From Mycobacterium sp. 155 (lineage in GTDB: Bacteria; Actinomycetota; Actinomycetes; Mycobacteriales; Mycobacteriaceae): a DNA stretch of 64,000 nt. The position numbers were made by a program, and so were the translations under genes. The notes beneath the pieces are model-generated. The model was given only the letters and a program-made list of their open reading frames with translations. It did no database searches and was not told where the DNA came from. The stretch lies in contig NZ_KB892705.1 of the NCBI RefSeq assembly GCF_000373905.1, positions 2,251,020 through 2,315,019 of the forward strand. Direction: 5' to 3'. Positions 1 to 8,236 of the stretch are shown here, piece after piece. How positions within the stretch are numbered: position 1 is the stretch's first letter; every line of letters starts with the position of its first letter.

Positions 1-466
1 GCGGCAGGACACCTCGACCGTGACGGGCGCCCGGTACGCGGCCCGCCACGACGGCTACTGCCCGGCGAACGCGAAACCGGCGCCGGTCGAGGGCGGCTTC
101 ACCGCGCAGTGGACCGCCGCCAGCGTCGGCACCAAGATCGAACCCAACACCGTACACAAGGGCTGGGATCCGCACCCGTGGGTGCGCGAGCTCACCAAAG
201 GCGTGCACGGCGAGCAGCGGTACCGGTGGATCCGCGGCCGGCGCGACTACTCCGGCGTGTCGCCGGACGGCAGCGCGGGCATCACCACCAGCTTCACCCT
301 GCGCCACGGCCACATCTATGAGGCTGAGTGTGTGGTGCGGACCCCCGGGCGCGGGCAGATCCACAACGCCCGCCGCCGCATGTTCTTGCAGGTGACGGCC
401 GACGGTGACGTGAAGATGCTGGCCGAGGGCTCCGAGGAGGTGCAGACGTGGCTGGCCGCGGGCTGA
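1..466 (+). CDS. Hypothetical protein, 5' end cut by the window
   Basis: The reading frame is open from the window edge, so the true start is probably upstream; a GTG at 20 would give 148 residues. The product is Arg/Gly/Trp-rich with no motif, signal peptide or membrane segment that I recognise. Its last codons overlap the start of the PAPS-reductase-like gene at 448, which suggests one transcription unit with the IbrA/IbrB-type cassette downstream. No function is proposed. Confidence 0.6.
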   Translation, partial: RQDTSTVTGARYAARHDGYCPANAKPAPVEGGFTAQWTAASVGTKIEPNTVHKGWDPHPWVRELTKGVHGEQRYRWIRGRRDYSGVSPDGSAGITTSFTLRHGHIYEAECVVRTPGRGQIHNARRRMFLQVTADGDVKMLAEGSEEVQTWLAAG

Positions 467-1716
467 GCGCGAACAAGCGCGGTCTCGGGATCGACGTCCT
501 CACCGCCGCGCAGCAGCGCCTGGCCCGCACCTTCGACGACTTCCCGGTGGTCTACTGCTCGTTTTCGGGCGGCAAGGACTCGGGTGTGATGCTCGAACTC
601 GCCGCCCGGGAGGCCCGGTCCCGGGGCCGCAAGCTCGGGGTGCTGATCGTCGATCTCGAGGGCCAGTACCAGCACACCATCGACTTCATCTCTGCCATGT
701 TGACCCGCCACGCCGACGTCGTCGAGCCGTTCTGGGTGGCGCTGCCGCTGAACCTGCGCAACGCCGTGAGCCAGTTCCAGCCGCACTGGCAGTGCTGGGA
801 CCCGACCAAGAAGGCGCAGTGGATCCGGCCGCTCCCGCCCGGTCCCGGCCTGGTGTCCGATCCGAAGTTCTTCCCGTTCTTCACCCGCGGCATGGAGTTC
901 GAGGAGTTCGTGCCGCGCTTCGGCGAGTGGTACTCGCAGCGGCATGGCGGCAAGCTCACCGCGTGCCTGGTCGGCATCCGCGCCGACGAGTCCCTCAACC
1001 GGTACCGCACCGTCGCGAGCTGGCGCAAACGCACCCACGAGGGCCTGCAGTGGACCACCTGGATCGGCGACGGCCTGGTGAACGTGTACCCGATCTACGA
1101 CTGGCGCACCGAGGACATCTGGCGCTTCAACGGCCGCGAGAAGGTTCCGTACAACCGCGTGTACGACCTCATGCACCAGGCCGGAGTCAGCATCCACCAG
1201 GCGCGCCTGTGCCAGCCGTACGGTGACGATCAACGAAAGGGCCTGTGGCTCTTCCACATCATCGAACCGGACACCTGGTCGCGGGTCGTGTCGCGGGTCC
1301 AGGGCGCAAACTTCGGCGCGATCTACGCCACTCACACCGGCAACATCCTGGGGCGCGTGAAGATCGAGAAGCCGCCCAGCTGCGACACCTGGCAGCAGTA
1401 CGCCACCGCGCTGCTCGCCTCGATGCCGCCACCGACAGCGGACCACTTCCGGGACAAGATCGCGAAGTTCCTGCACTGGTACGAGACCCGTGGGTACCCG
1501 GGCGGGATCATCCCGGACGACGGCCCGTTGACGAAGGACTCGCCCAGCTGGAAACGCATCTGCAAGTCGCTGCTGTCCTACGACTACTGGTGCAAGGGCC
1601 TGTCGTTCAGCGTCCCGGTGAACACCCGCAGCTACACCAGCTACAAGAACTACATGCAGCTCAAGCGAAGGGAGTGGGGCTATGACGACCTCACCAGAAC
1701 TGCTCACCTTGACTAA
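448..1716 (+). CDS. PAPS reductase-like PP-loop protein, IbrA type (DUF3440-like)
   Basis: The 422-residue product carries a clear PP-loop nucleotide-binding motif (SFSGGKDS, residues 38-45) after a short N-terminal helix, the hallmark of the PAPS reductase / ATP pyrophosphatase fold. The length and the aromatic-rich C-terminal half (residues about 280-415) fit IbrA-type proteins with a DUF3440-like tail rather than assimilatory CysH, and no CysH-type C-terminal Cys pair is seen. IbrA is known in E. coli as a co-activator, with IbrB, of eib genes; related pairs occur in phages and islands. The GTG start at 448 overlaps the preceding gene. It forms an overlapping trio with the genes at 1682 and 2101, so a shared role is inferred. 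The reaction is unknown; ATP-dependent chemistry on a nucleic acid is possible but unproven. Confidence 0.8.
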   Translation: MAGRGLSANKRGLGIDVLTAAQQRLARTFDDFPVVYCSFSGGKDSGVMLELAAREARSRGRKLGVLIVDLEGQYQHTIDFISAMLTRHADVVEPFWVALPLNLRNAVSQFQPHWQCWDPTKKAQWIRPLPPGPGLVSDPKFFPFFTRGMEFEEFVPRFGEWYSQRHGGKLTACLVGIRADESLNRYRTVASWRKRTHEGLQWTTWIGDGLVNVYPIYDWRTEDIWRFNGREKVPYNRVYDLMHQAGVSIHQARLCQPYGDDQRKGLWLFHIIEPDTWSRVVSRVQGANFGAIYATHTGNILGRVKIEKPPSCDTWQQYATALLASMPPPTADHFRDKIAKFLHWYETRGYPGGIIPDDGPLTKDSPSWKRICKSLLSYDYWCKGLSFSVPVNTRSYTSYKNYMQLKRREWGYDDLTRTAHLD

Positions 1717-2104
1717 CGTCGACCGGCGGTTCTACCCGCTCATCGGCCCGTTCCTGGGCCGACGCGAGGTGCACCGCGCCATCGGCAGCGCGGTGTACGA
1801 CGACGACGACAAGACCTGGATCATCGCCCGCAAGGGCCGGAGGGTCACCGGATTCATCGCCTACCGCGCCCAGCGCGGCGTGATCGCAGCGGAGAGCTGC
1901 TACATCGCCCGCCGCAACGGTGACCACGAGGACCCCGCGGTGCGGGAGACCCTGCTGCAGAAGCTGATCGAGGTCAGCCACCCGTCGCCGCTGACCGCAA
2001 TGGTGCCCAACGAGGTGACCGACGTCTACACCGAACTCGGGTTCACCGAACTGCCGCCGAAGTCCACAAAGAACTTCACCTACCTGATCAGGAACGCCGC
2101 ATGA
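1682..2104 (+). CDS. GNAT-like acetyltransferase of the IbrA/IbrB-type cassette
   Basis: The 140-residue protein has the size and strand-helix pattern of a small GNAT N-acetyltransferase: a TWIIARKGRRVTGFIAY central strand region and a C-terminal YTELGFTEL segment, which resembles the typical GNAT ending. The acetyl-CoA loop is not canonical, so the assignment rests on overall pattern. It overlaps the 3' end of the PP-loop gene by 35 nt and the next gene by 4 nt, which implies translational coupling. The substrate is unknown. An alternative is a catalytically dead GNAT-fold adaptor. Confidence 0.55.
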   Translation: MTTSPELLTLTNVDRRFYPLIGPFLGRREVHRAIGSAVYDDDDKTWIIARKGRRVTGFIAYRAQRGVIAAESCYIARRNGDHEDPAVRETLLQKLIEVSHPSPLTAMVPNEVTDVYTELGFTELPPKSTKNFTYLIRNAA

Positions 2105-2742
2105 CCATCCTCGACGACGCCGAGAAGCTGTTCGCGCAGCTCGCGGCTCTGCCCGTGCAGGAACGCATCGACACGATCAACGCGCTTCGGCAGGCCCTGC
2201 ACCAGCACTCACCGCTGCGGGATCAGCCCATCGACTGCGTGCTGTGGGTCGACGCCGAGACCGTGCACGGCAACGCCTACAACCCGAATTCCGTTGCGCC
2301 ACCGGAGATGCGGCTGCTGGAACGCAGCATCGAGGCCGACGGATTCACGCAGCCCATCGTGACCTGGCGCGCCGCCGCCGCCGAGGGTCTGGAGGTGGTG
2401 GACGGCTTCCATCGGCACCTCGTCGGCAAGGGCAAGGCGGTGGCCAGGCGGCTGCACGGGCGGCTTCCGGTCACCGTCGCGAACGCGGACCGCACCGACC
2501 TGCCCGACCGAATGGCGAGCACGATCCGCCACAACCGCGCCCGCGGTGAACACCGCGTCGAAGGCATGAGCGAGATCGTCGTCGAACTCGCCCGCCGAGG
2601 GAAGACAGACGAGTGGATCGGCACCGAACTCGGCATGGACGCCGACGAGGTACGTCGGCTGCGGCAGGTCGGCGGCATCGCCGAGATGTTCGCCGACGAC
2701 GAGTTCAGCGAGGCCTGGGAAGCCGACACCTGGAAGCAGTGA
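2101..2742 (+). CDS. ParB/sulfiredoxin-fold protein, IbrB type
   Basis: The 213-residue protein has a ParB-like N-terminal domain (residues about 45-150). An LLERSIEADGFTQPIV segment is followed by VVDGFHRHLV (99-108), which corresponds to the ParB box that binds nucleotide, and then by IRHNRARGEHR (about 143-153). The C-terminal part (about 155-195) reads as a helix-turn-helix. IbrB-type proteins are the usual partners of IbrA-type PP-loop proteins, and the two genes here are separated only by the GNAT-like gene, with a 4-nt overlap. Plasmid-partition ParB is the alternative, but there is no ParA neighbour and the length is short. A DNA-binding or DNA-modifying role alongside the PP-loop protein is inferred. 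Confidence 0.72.
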   Translation: MTILDDAEKLFAQLAALPVQERIDTINALRQALHQHSPLRDQPIDCVLWVDAETVHGNAYNPNSVAPPEMRLLERSIEADGFTQPIVTWRAAAAEGLEVVDGFHRHLVGKGKAVARRLHGRLPVTVANADRTDLPDRMASTIRHNRARGEHRVEGMSEIVVELARRGKTDEWIGTELGMDADEVRRLRQVGGIAEMFADDEFSEAWEADTWKQ

Positions 2743-2777
2743 CCACCCCGACCACCAGAGACCACAAGGAGAACCCC

Positions 2778-2999
2778 ATGCCCGCCCCCGCCCCGCCGCC
2801 CGGATACGTCACACGCCACGGAGCAGCGAAAATCTTGGGCTGCTTCATGCAGAAGGTCACCGCGATGATCAAGCGTGGCGAGCTGACCGCCTACGAGCTC
2901 GACGGCGTGGTGCTCGTGAAAGAGACGGACGTGGCCGCGATCGCCGCCCGCACGCCCCGGCCGCTCACCCCCGACGAGGTGCAGTCGCTCAACGACTGA
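2778..2999 (+). CDS. Small helix-turn-helix (excisionase/MerR-like) protein
   Basis: The start at 2778 is chosen because it has a good ribosome binding site (AAGGAG about 7 nt upstream) and begins a compact 73-residue HTH domain; a longer frame upstream is a shadow of the ParB-like gene. The sequence GAAKILGCFMQKVTAMIKRG followed by VVLVKETDVAAIAAR is the excisionase/AlpA-type winged HTH pattern. It closes the IbrA/IbrB-type unit and is followed at once by a strong hairpin. It may regulate that unit. Confidence 0.7.
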   Translation: MPAPAPPPGYVTRHGAAKILGCFMQKVTAMIKRGELTAYELDGVVLVKETDVAAIAARTPRPLTPDEVQSLND

Positions 3000-3017
3000 G
3001 AGAGGTGCCTCGACCGC

Positions 3018-3064
3018 GCAACATCAAGCAGCCCCCGCCAATGGCCGGGGCTGCTTGATGTTGC
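3018..3064. terminator. Bidirectional hairpin terminator
   Basis: Perfect 18-bp inverted repeat (GCAACATCAAGCAGCCCC and its complement) with an 11-nt loop, 19 nt after the HTH stop codon. There is no U-tract, which is common for mycobacterial terminators. On the minus strand it lies just after the stop of a small remnant frame. Confidence 0.85.
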
Positions 3065-3071
3065 GGATCCG

Positions 3072-3200
3072 CTACTTCACCGCCGCCGGGTCCTCGGATG
3101 CCTCCATGGTGACAGGTCCGATCTCGATGGGACCGGCGGCCGGCGCGTGGGTGAAATGTCCCGGTATGTCCCCGCGCGGCAAGAAGTTTTCTGAATCCAG
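3072..3200 (-). pseudogene. Possible 3' remnant of a leftward gene
   Basis: On the minus strand there is a frame of about 40 codons, with protein-like composition, that ends in TAG at 3074-3072 directly before the shared terminator. It has no ATG or GTG near its 5' end (only CTG or TTG) and begins right after an in-frame stop. Its residues include RGDIPGHFTHAPAAG and VTMEASEDPAAVK. The position suggests a truncated gene whose 3' end survived. A very small functional gene with a TTG start at 3182 cannot be excluded. Confidence 0.3.
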
Positions 3201-3247
3201 CTAACTCGATATTTCCGCTGGTGGCACCCGGTAGGCGCCTGCATCCC

Positions 3248-3264
3248 CTCTCTAAAACAGAGAA
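3248..3264 (+). promoter_or_regulatory. Candidate operator, copy 1 of the element-wide palindrome
   Basis: CTCTCTAAAACAGAGAA, a 16/17 match to the consensus TTCTCTAAAACAGAGAA, about 105 bp before the start codon at 3370. It is followed by an A/T-rich stretch (AATAATAG) and by GCAGGTCA, which is also found after the copy at 31953. See the finding on the repeated operator. Confidence 0.65.
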
Positions 3265-3369
3265 ATAATAGCAGGTCATAGCCACTTTCTCAATTGCGCG
3301 CCCGTCAAGGATTCTGTACCATCGATTGTAGCAAGATCCAGAACACAGCAAACACAAGGAGCACCCCCA

Positions 3370-3675
3370 ATGAGCATCACCGCATACGGCACCTGGACCA
3401 CCATCATCGACAGCTCCTCGGCTGGCTTCGCGCACTCGGTGGCCACCTCCCTGGGCAGCTTCGTCGATGACTTCGATGTCGACGCCATCATCAGCGACTA
3501 CCACGACGCCGTGGCCGCGGCGGTGCGCGCCGAGTGCGACGTGGACCTGTCCGGCAGCGAGTTCCTCGGCGAGTACCCGAAGCCCGAGGGCATCAACGAG
3601 CAGATCGCCGCCGCCGTCGAGGGCGTCGACTTCTGGGCCATCGTCCAGCGCCACGACATCAGCGGCGCCGCCTGA
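3370..3675 (+). CDS. Hypothetical acidic protein under the candidate operator
   Basis: The product has 101 residues, is acidic, and is rich in Asp, Ala and Val, with no motif I recognise. The start is supported by AAGGAG 9 nt upstream. The preceding intergenic region of about 370 bp is markedly richer in A+T and carries the repeated 17-bp palindrome, so this looks like a separately regulated gene. Its codon usage resembles that of the other element genes. Function is unknown; a small acidic anti-restriction or DNA-mimic type protein is conceivable but unsupported. Confidence 0.6.
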   Translation: MSITAYGTWTTIIDSSSAGFAHSVATSLGSFVDDFDVDAIISDYHDAVAAAVRAECDVDLSGSEFLGEYPKPEGINEQIAAAVEGVDFWAIVQRHDISGAA

Positions 3676-3789
3676 CCCACCAGCTAGGTAGCCCCGAACG
3701 GTTCCACCGCCGAGAGGCGACGGCCACGGTTCGAACCCGCGGCGGGGCACGCAAGACCACATCACCTGCACGAAACGGAGAACACCGCC

Positions 3790-4191
3790 ATGTCCGAGAC
3801 CAAGACCCGCACCGAGGCGAACCGCGCCAAGCGGCACCGCCAGAAGACCAACCGCGCCGAGCGTGATCGCATCGAGCGCGCCAAGCCGCTGGGCCTGACC
3901 CTCGACGCCCACATCACCAGCCCGCGCCTGATCGCGAACGGCAACGGCGCTTGGGAGGGCACACTGCGCGAGCTGCTCGAGCTGGACTGGGTCATCGGTG
4001 GAGTCGACCGCGCCGGCGAGGTGGTCGGCCGCATGATCGCCGACGGTCGCATCGTGGACGTACCGCGCGACGAGGACGGATTCGTGGCGGAGGAGTACGA
4101 GTACCCGATGCTCGAGCAGGTCGTGCACCTGCTCGGCTACGGCGACATCGAGGACCTGCTGGACGACCCGAACGTCGCCATCGCCGCCTGA
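3790..4191 (+). CDS. Hypothetical protein with basic N-terminus
   Basis: The 133-residue product has a strongly basic, Arg/Lys-rich N-terminus (residues 1-35) and an acidic C-terminal two-thirds containing LLELDWVIGG and a YEYPMLEQVVHLLGY segment. An AACGGAGAAC stretch lies about 10 nt before the ATG. It is the second gene of a rightward group after the operator at 3248. The basic tail suggests nucleic-acid contact, which is inference only. No family was recognised. Confidence 0.6.
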   Translation: MSETKTRTEANRAKRHRQKTNRAERDRIERAKPLGLTLDAHITSPRLIANGNGAWEGTLRELLELDWVIGGVDRAGEVVGRMIADGRIVDVPRDEDGFVAEEYEYPMLEQVVHLLGYGDIEDLLDDPNVAIAA

Positions 4192-4231
4192 CCCATCGCT
4201 CACGCGTCTCGCCCGACCCCGGAGGTTCCCC

Positions 4232-4870
4232 ATGCGCCACGGAGAGCGCACCCCCACCACCGCGTGCACCGCCATCCCGCCGGCCTATCGGATCGCCGCC
4301 GACGACGACTGGCTCACCACCGCCGAGGTCTGCGCCGAACTGGAGTGCACCCGCGCCAACGTCTCCCTGCTCGTCAAGGCCGGAAAGCTTCGGGCCGAGC
4401 GACACGGATCGTCGCCCACCTCGCCCTACCGCTTCCGCCGCAGCTGGATCGAGGCGTACAGCTCCCGTAGGACGCCGGACATGCTCACGGTGCCCGAGGC
4501 GGCCGCCGAGATCGGAGCCTGCGTGGACACTCTCTGGCGAGCCCTCAAAGAGGACCGTCTGGAGGGTGTGCGGGTCGGCTCGCGGCGGTACATCCGCCGG
4601 GACGATCTGGAGGAGTACCGGAAGTTCCGCGATACGCGCTGGGAGCGCCGCGTCGTCACCTTGCGAGAACAGCGTCGGCGAGAGGTGGATGAGCTGCATG
4701 CGGCCGGTTTCCTCGGCGTTCAGGAAGCGGCCGAGGAACTCGGTGTGCACCGCGTGACGGTGCAGAGGTGGATCACCGCGGGGATGCTGGGCAGCGAGCG
4801 GCTCGGGTGGCGGTACGGCATCCGCCCCAGGTGGATCGAAAAGTTCCGCGCCGAGCACCCGTCTCACTGA
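4232..4870 (+). CDS. Triple helix-turn-helix DNA-binding protein
   Basis: The 212-residue protein is built from three excisionase-type HTH modules in tandem: residues about 28-78 (TTAEVCAELECTRANVSLLV), 83-134 (TVPEAAAEIGACVDTLWRAL, then SRRYIRRDDLEEY) and 159-211 (GVQEAAEELGVHRVTVQRWI). The linker RRREVDELHAAGFL closely resembles RRGQEVEHLHSQGYL in the four-HTH protein at 14037, so the two are paralogues. Several DNA-reading heads in one chain suggest binding to repeated half-sites. It is followed by a convergent terminator. Its regulatory target is not known. Confidence 0.75.
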   Translation: MRHGERTPTTACTAIPPAYRIAADDDWLTTAEVCAELECTRANVSLLVKAGKLRAERHGSSPTSPYRFRRSWIEAYSSRRTPDMLTVPEAAAEIGACVDTLWRALKEDRLEGVRVGSRRYIRRDDLEEYRKFRDTRWERRVVTLREQRRREVDELHAAGFLGVQEAAEELGVHRVTVQRWITAGMLGSERLGWRYGIRPRWIEKFRAEHPSH

Positions 4871-4882
4871 CTCCGAACACGA

Positions 4883-4915
4883 AGCACCCCGCCACCGAGA
4901 AGGTGACGGGGTGCT
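4883..4915. terminator. Hairpin terminator between convergent genes
   Basis: Inverted repeat AGCACCCCGCCACC with 13 of 14 bp paired across a GAGAA loop, lying between the stop at 4870 (+) and the stop at 4934 (-). Confidence 0.8.
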
Positions 4916-4933
4916 CTGCCGTTCAGCCCCGGC

Positions 4934-7630
4934 TCATCGGACGGCGGACGGATCCAGCGCCTGCCCGCCGGTGCTCACCCCGCCCACGCCGGTCCCGGTG
5001 TTCGTGCTCGCGGCGTTGGTCGGACCCGCACCCGGAGCCGCAGGCTTCGGCGCACCCGGCGTACCGACACTGGGCACCCCGGCCGGGGCCGCGGGAGCCG
5101 CCGGACCCGCCGCGTGCGGATCGATCGGCCCCTGCGGTGCACCAGTCGCGTTGGGCACCGGGAACTGCGGGCCGGTGGTGCTCTGCGGCGACACCGGTCC
5201 CTGAGGCCCGGGAACTCCACCGAGGCTGGGCTGCCCCGGCGCGGCGGCGGGGTTCGGATCAGTCAGGTGGAAGTATCCCGCCCGGTCGCCCATGTTCTGC
5301 GGGATCTCGCCGGCCCCGACGACCTTGTAGTCGGTCAGGTCGTAGAACTTGCCATCGCCCAACAGCATGTAGTTCTTGTTGCCCGCCACCATCACGTCGC
5401 CCGGCTTGGCATCAGCGGGGCTGACCTGCTTGCCGGGATCCTGACCGGGCACCGGGGGCGTGAGACCCGCGGCCTTGGCCGCGTCGGCCAGGGACACCGG
5501 GTGCGTGGGATCGGCCTTGCTGAGGATGTCCGCGAGCTTGGCCGTCTTGGCATCCGGGAACGTGGTCTTCTGGCCCTTCACGTCGACCTCCTTCGACGGT
5601 TCCTGCACCGCCGGGGCGGGAGCCTGCTTGCCCTGTGGCACAGGCGGAGTCGCCGCGGGTGCTTGAGCAGCGACAGGGGCGGGTGCGGCGGCCGCAGCGG
5701 GCTTGGCCTCGGGTGTCGGGACCGCTGCCTTCGCCTGCTCCGGCTTGGGAGCCGCCAGCGACTTGTCGTCGAGCTTGCGCGGCTCGGTCTTGCGCTCCGG
5801 CGTGGTGTCGACCAGCTTCTTCGGCTTCGACTGCGACGACGTGTCCGGCTTCGACTGCGAAAGCGGCGTTCCGCCACCGGTTCCAGAACCGAGACCCGAG
5901 CTGCCCAGCGGGGAACCGCCACCGAGACCGGAGCCAAGGCCCGACATCGGATTCGAGACCGGAGTCGTGTTCTGCTTCCCGAGCTGGGACAGCAGCTTCG
6001 ACAAGTCATCGTTCGTCCTGGTCGGTGTATCCGTCTTCGCCGGGGTGACCGGTGTCGCCGGGGTGGTCGGCGTAACCGCGGCCGGAGTCACCGGCCGCAC
6101 CGCAGCGGGGGTGGCCGGAGTTGGGGTCGGAGTTGGCTTCGCGGTGCCGGTCGGCGTGCCGGTACGCGCGGCCACCACGGCCGGCGGGGTCCCGGCGAAG
6201 AGCTTGGCCAGCTTGTCGTTGGCCGTGGCGATCGTGGACTTTCCCTGCTGGAGCTGCGTGACCATTGCCGTCGCTGGCCCCTGATCGGTGAGCGATCCGC
6301 TGTCCGACAGCTGTTGCCGTGCAGCCGCATTCGTGTCGATGATCGACTTGTACATGACCCCAGCACCATCACTCGCGGCGCCCAGCTGCGCCATCAGGGC
6401 CGGGATCTGAGTCTTGAGCGCTGCCATGGCTGTCAGGTGTGGTGTCAGCGCCGAACGCTGTTCGGTGAAGTACTGCTCGTTCGCGTCGGTCAGCGCCTTG
6501 TCAATCTGCTGGAACAGATCGCTGATCCCGCCGAGATAGCTGCTCACAAGCTGCTGGATACTGCCGTCAGCGTCGCTCTTACTGGTGCCCGTCACCTTGC
6601 TGAACGCGGCGGTGAGGTACTCGGAGCCGGTGGTGGCCACGCCGATTCGGCTCTTAACCGGCTCAACCTTGTCATCAAGCCGAATCGCGGCGGGCGGACT
6701 GCTGCTCCATACCGTGCCGGTGGGGCCGTCCTGGTAGCTGAACACGTTGCTCTGCGCATCTCGCAGTCCCGCATCCAAGTCCTTGACGTTGGCCACATCC
6801 TTCGCCGCGGCCGGCAGGATGTAGGTATTGGTGCCATCGGGCTGCGCCCACTCGTCGATCCGGTGGTGGCCCCACCCGGTGAGGTCCCAAATCGTCCCCG
6901 CTCCGAGCGCGATCCAGCCGACAGGTCCGGGGATCACGCCGAGGCCGTTCAGTACAGCGCCGACGTAGTCACCTTGCTTGGCATCTTGGTAGGCCGCGTA
7001 GCCGGCCACCAACGCGCCAACGCCGGGTAGCAGCCGAGCAGCTCCCTTGATCCCCGCCTTACCCAGACCGGCCAGTCCGCTGTCGGCGAGCTTCGCGGAG
7101 AGTTTCTCGCCGGCCTTACCGGACCAGTGCTGGCCGGCGTTCCACTGCGCGCGGGCAAGGCCCTTGATTCCCGCCACTGGCTCACCGGCTCGCAGCTTCC
7201 GCACCGCGCTGGGTGGGACGCCGAGCTGGGTGCCGATGCGGCCGGCGGACCACGCCCTCTTGCCGTCACCGGCGGCCGCGGCGGCGTCGGGTGCGGCCTT
7301 CGGAGATGACTTGGGAGTGTCGGGAGCGGGCTTCGGCTCCGTCTTGGGCTCGGGCTTCGGCTCGGAGGGCGACTGGTGCTTGGCGTTGCGGAAGTCCTCC
7401 CGCGCCTGGGCCCGGCGGTCATCCTCAGCGTCCTCCGCTGCGATTCGACGGTTGACCTCCTCGTGGTCCGCGCGGATCCGGCGCCAGCTCTCGTTGTGTA
7501 GCTCGTCGGCCCGACGCTGCGCCTCAGCGAGGGCGGAATCGGCCCGGCGCTGGGTCTCGTCTCGGATGAACTTCTCCTGCTCCGCGGCGCTGCGGCCACC
7601 GGCCCACCGCGAATCGATCGTGTCAGTCAT
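4934..7630 (-). CDS. Large Pro/Ala-rich protein with N-terminal coiled coil and central hydrophobic region
   Basis: The 898-residue protein has a charged, coiled-coil-like N-terminus (about 1-80, rich in Arg, Glu and Ala), a Lys/Pro segment, a central hydrophobic stretch (about 200-255, with VGAVLNGLGVIPGPVGW), a helical region (about 330-460), then a long low-complexity Pro/Thr/Ala/Gly section (about 480-720) and a structured patch near residues 740-810. There is no cleavable signal peptide or enzymatic motif. Its overall look recalls large mycobacterial ESX-associated or surface proteins, but no WxG motif is clear. It overlaps the upstream HTH gene by 4 nt. A role at the cell surface or in conjugative contact is inferred. 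The protein at 15674 has a similar character. Confidence 0.7.
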   Translation of the reverse strand: MTDTIDSRWAGGRSAAEQEKFIRDETQRRADSALAEAQRRADELHNESWRRIRADHEEVNRRIAAEDAEDDRRAQAREDFRNAKHQSPSEPKPEPKTEPKPAPDTPKSSPKAAPDAAAAAGDGKRAWSAGRIGTQLGVPPSAVRKLRAGEPVAGIKGLARAQWNAGQHWSGKAGEKLSAKLADSGLAGLGKAGIKGAARLLPGVGALVAGYAAYQDAKQGDYVGAVLNGLGVIPGPVGWIALGAGTIWDLTGWGHHRIDEWAQPDGTNTYILPAAAKDVANVKDLDAGLRDAQSNVFSYQDGPTGTVWSSSPPAAIRLDDKVEPVKSRIGVATTGSEYLTAAFSKVTGTSKSDADGSIQQLVSSYLGGISDLFQQIDKALTDANEQYFTEQRSALTPHLTAMAALKTQIPALMAQLGAASDGAGVMYKSIIDTNAAARQQLSDSGSLTDQGPATAMVTQLQQGKSTIATANDKLAKLFAGTPPAVVAARTGTPTGTAKPTPTPTPATPAAVRPVTPAAVTPTTPATPVTPAKTDTPTRTNDDLSKLLSQLGKQNTTPVSNPMSGLGSGLGGGSPLGSSGLGSGTGGGTPLSQSKPDTSSQSKPKKLVDTTPERKTEPRKLDDKSLAAPKPEQAKAAVPTPEAKPAAAAAPAPVAAQAPAATPPVPQGKQAPAPAVQEPSKEVDVKGQKTTFPDAKTAKLADILSKADPTHPVSLADAAKAAGLTPPVPGQDPGKQVSPADAKPGDVMVAGNKNYMLLGDGKFYDLTDYKVVGAGEIPQNMGDRAGYFHLTDPNPAAAPGQPSLGGVPGPQGPVSPQSTTGPQFPVPNATGAPQGPIDPHAAGPAAPAAPAGVPSVGTPGAPKPAAPGAGPTNAASTNTGTGVGGVSTGGQALDPSAVR

Positions 7631-7854
7631 CGGAGATCACCCCCGAGAGACGCCTTGTAGGCGTCCAGGTGTGGGCGACTGATCAAGATCGCGCGGCCGT
7701 CAGTCTTGGCCGCGAGGACACCGCGGCGGGCCAGGTTCCGGACATGCTGCTGGGTGCAATCAAGCTCCACGGAGGCCACGCGCGTCCCGATCCAGATTTT
7801 GCTCGATGTCACGTCCCCGCTGGTAGGAGGTGATGATTTCATTTGCTCACTCAT
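7627..7854 (-). CDS. Small helix-turn-helix regulator heading the 898-residue protein gene
   Basis: The 75-residue product contains an excisionase-type HTH: ASVELDCTQQHVRNLARRG, then an ILISRPHLDAYK wing. It overlaps the next gene by 4 nt (ATGA), so both are probably translated together, and it may autoregulate the pair from a promoter in 7855-7933. It belongs to the same small-HTH family as the genes at 2778, 31557 and 34422. Confidence 0.65.
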   Translation of the reverse strand: MSEQMKSSPPTSGDVTSSKIWIGTRVASVELDCTQQHVRNLARRGVLAAKTDGRAILISRPHLDAYKASLGGDLR

Positions 7855-7933
7855 GCCTCCAGATGTACCTGGACATGACCGGATGCGCTACCAATTCTGT
7901 TGTGCGACTGGAGGTATAGGCGGATACAGACGT

Positions 7934-7958
7934 GCCCCTGACTAATCCAGTCAGGGGC
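7934..7958. terminator. Hairpin terminator
   Basis: Perfect 10-bp inverted repeat GCCCCTGACT with an AATCC loop, 20 bp after the stop of the leftward gene ending at 7979. It separates the two leftward groups. Confidence 0.8.
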
Positions 7959-7978
7959 AGGTTGGTTTGCCGGGGCGG

Positions 7979-8236
7979 CTACCCGCGGCGCTGCCGGCGC
8001 CGCATCCGCTCCACGTTCTTCGCGGCGCGGCGTTGCTGCCTGGGTGATGAGCTGCCGTAGTACGACCCGTCGTACCCGGAGGCCGCCACCGCCCACAGGA
8101 CCGACAACCGGATGATCCCGAGTCCGACCACCGCGGCGAGTGCGATCCACGCCCACCGTTCCACCGGCGGCCAGACGAGGTGCATGAGCACGGCGGCGGC
8201 CAGCAGCGCGGCGATCAGCTTGAGCCAGCGCATCAT
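7979..8236 (-). CDS. Small two-helix membrane protein
   Basis: The start at 8236 is chosen because it overlaps the upstream stop by 4 nt (ATGA); a longer frame to 8374 lies over the previous gene. The 85-residue protein has two hydrophobic segments (LKLIAALLAAAVLMHLVW and WAWIALAAVVGLGIIRLSVL) and a short, highly basic tail (RRAAKNVERMRRRQRRG). The topology is probably N-in/C-in with the basic tail in the cytoplasm. Function is unknown. Confidence 0.6.
   Translation of the reverse strand: MMRWLKLIAALLAAAVLMHLVWPPVERWAWIALAAVVGLGIIRLSVLWAVAASGYDGSYYGSSSPRQQRRAAKNVERMRRRQRRG

Noticed and set aside
2101..2742. Plasmid partition ParB
   Set aside because: There is no ParA neighbour, the protein is short, and the PP-loop neighbour favours the IbrB type.
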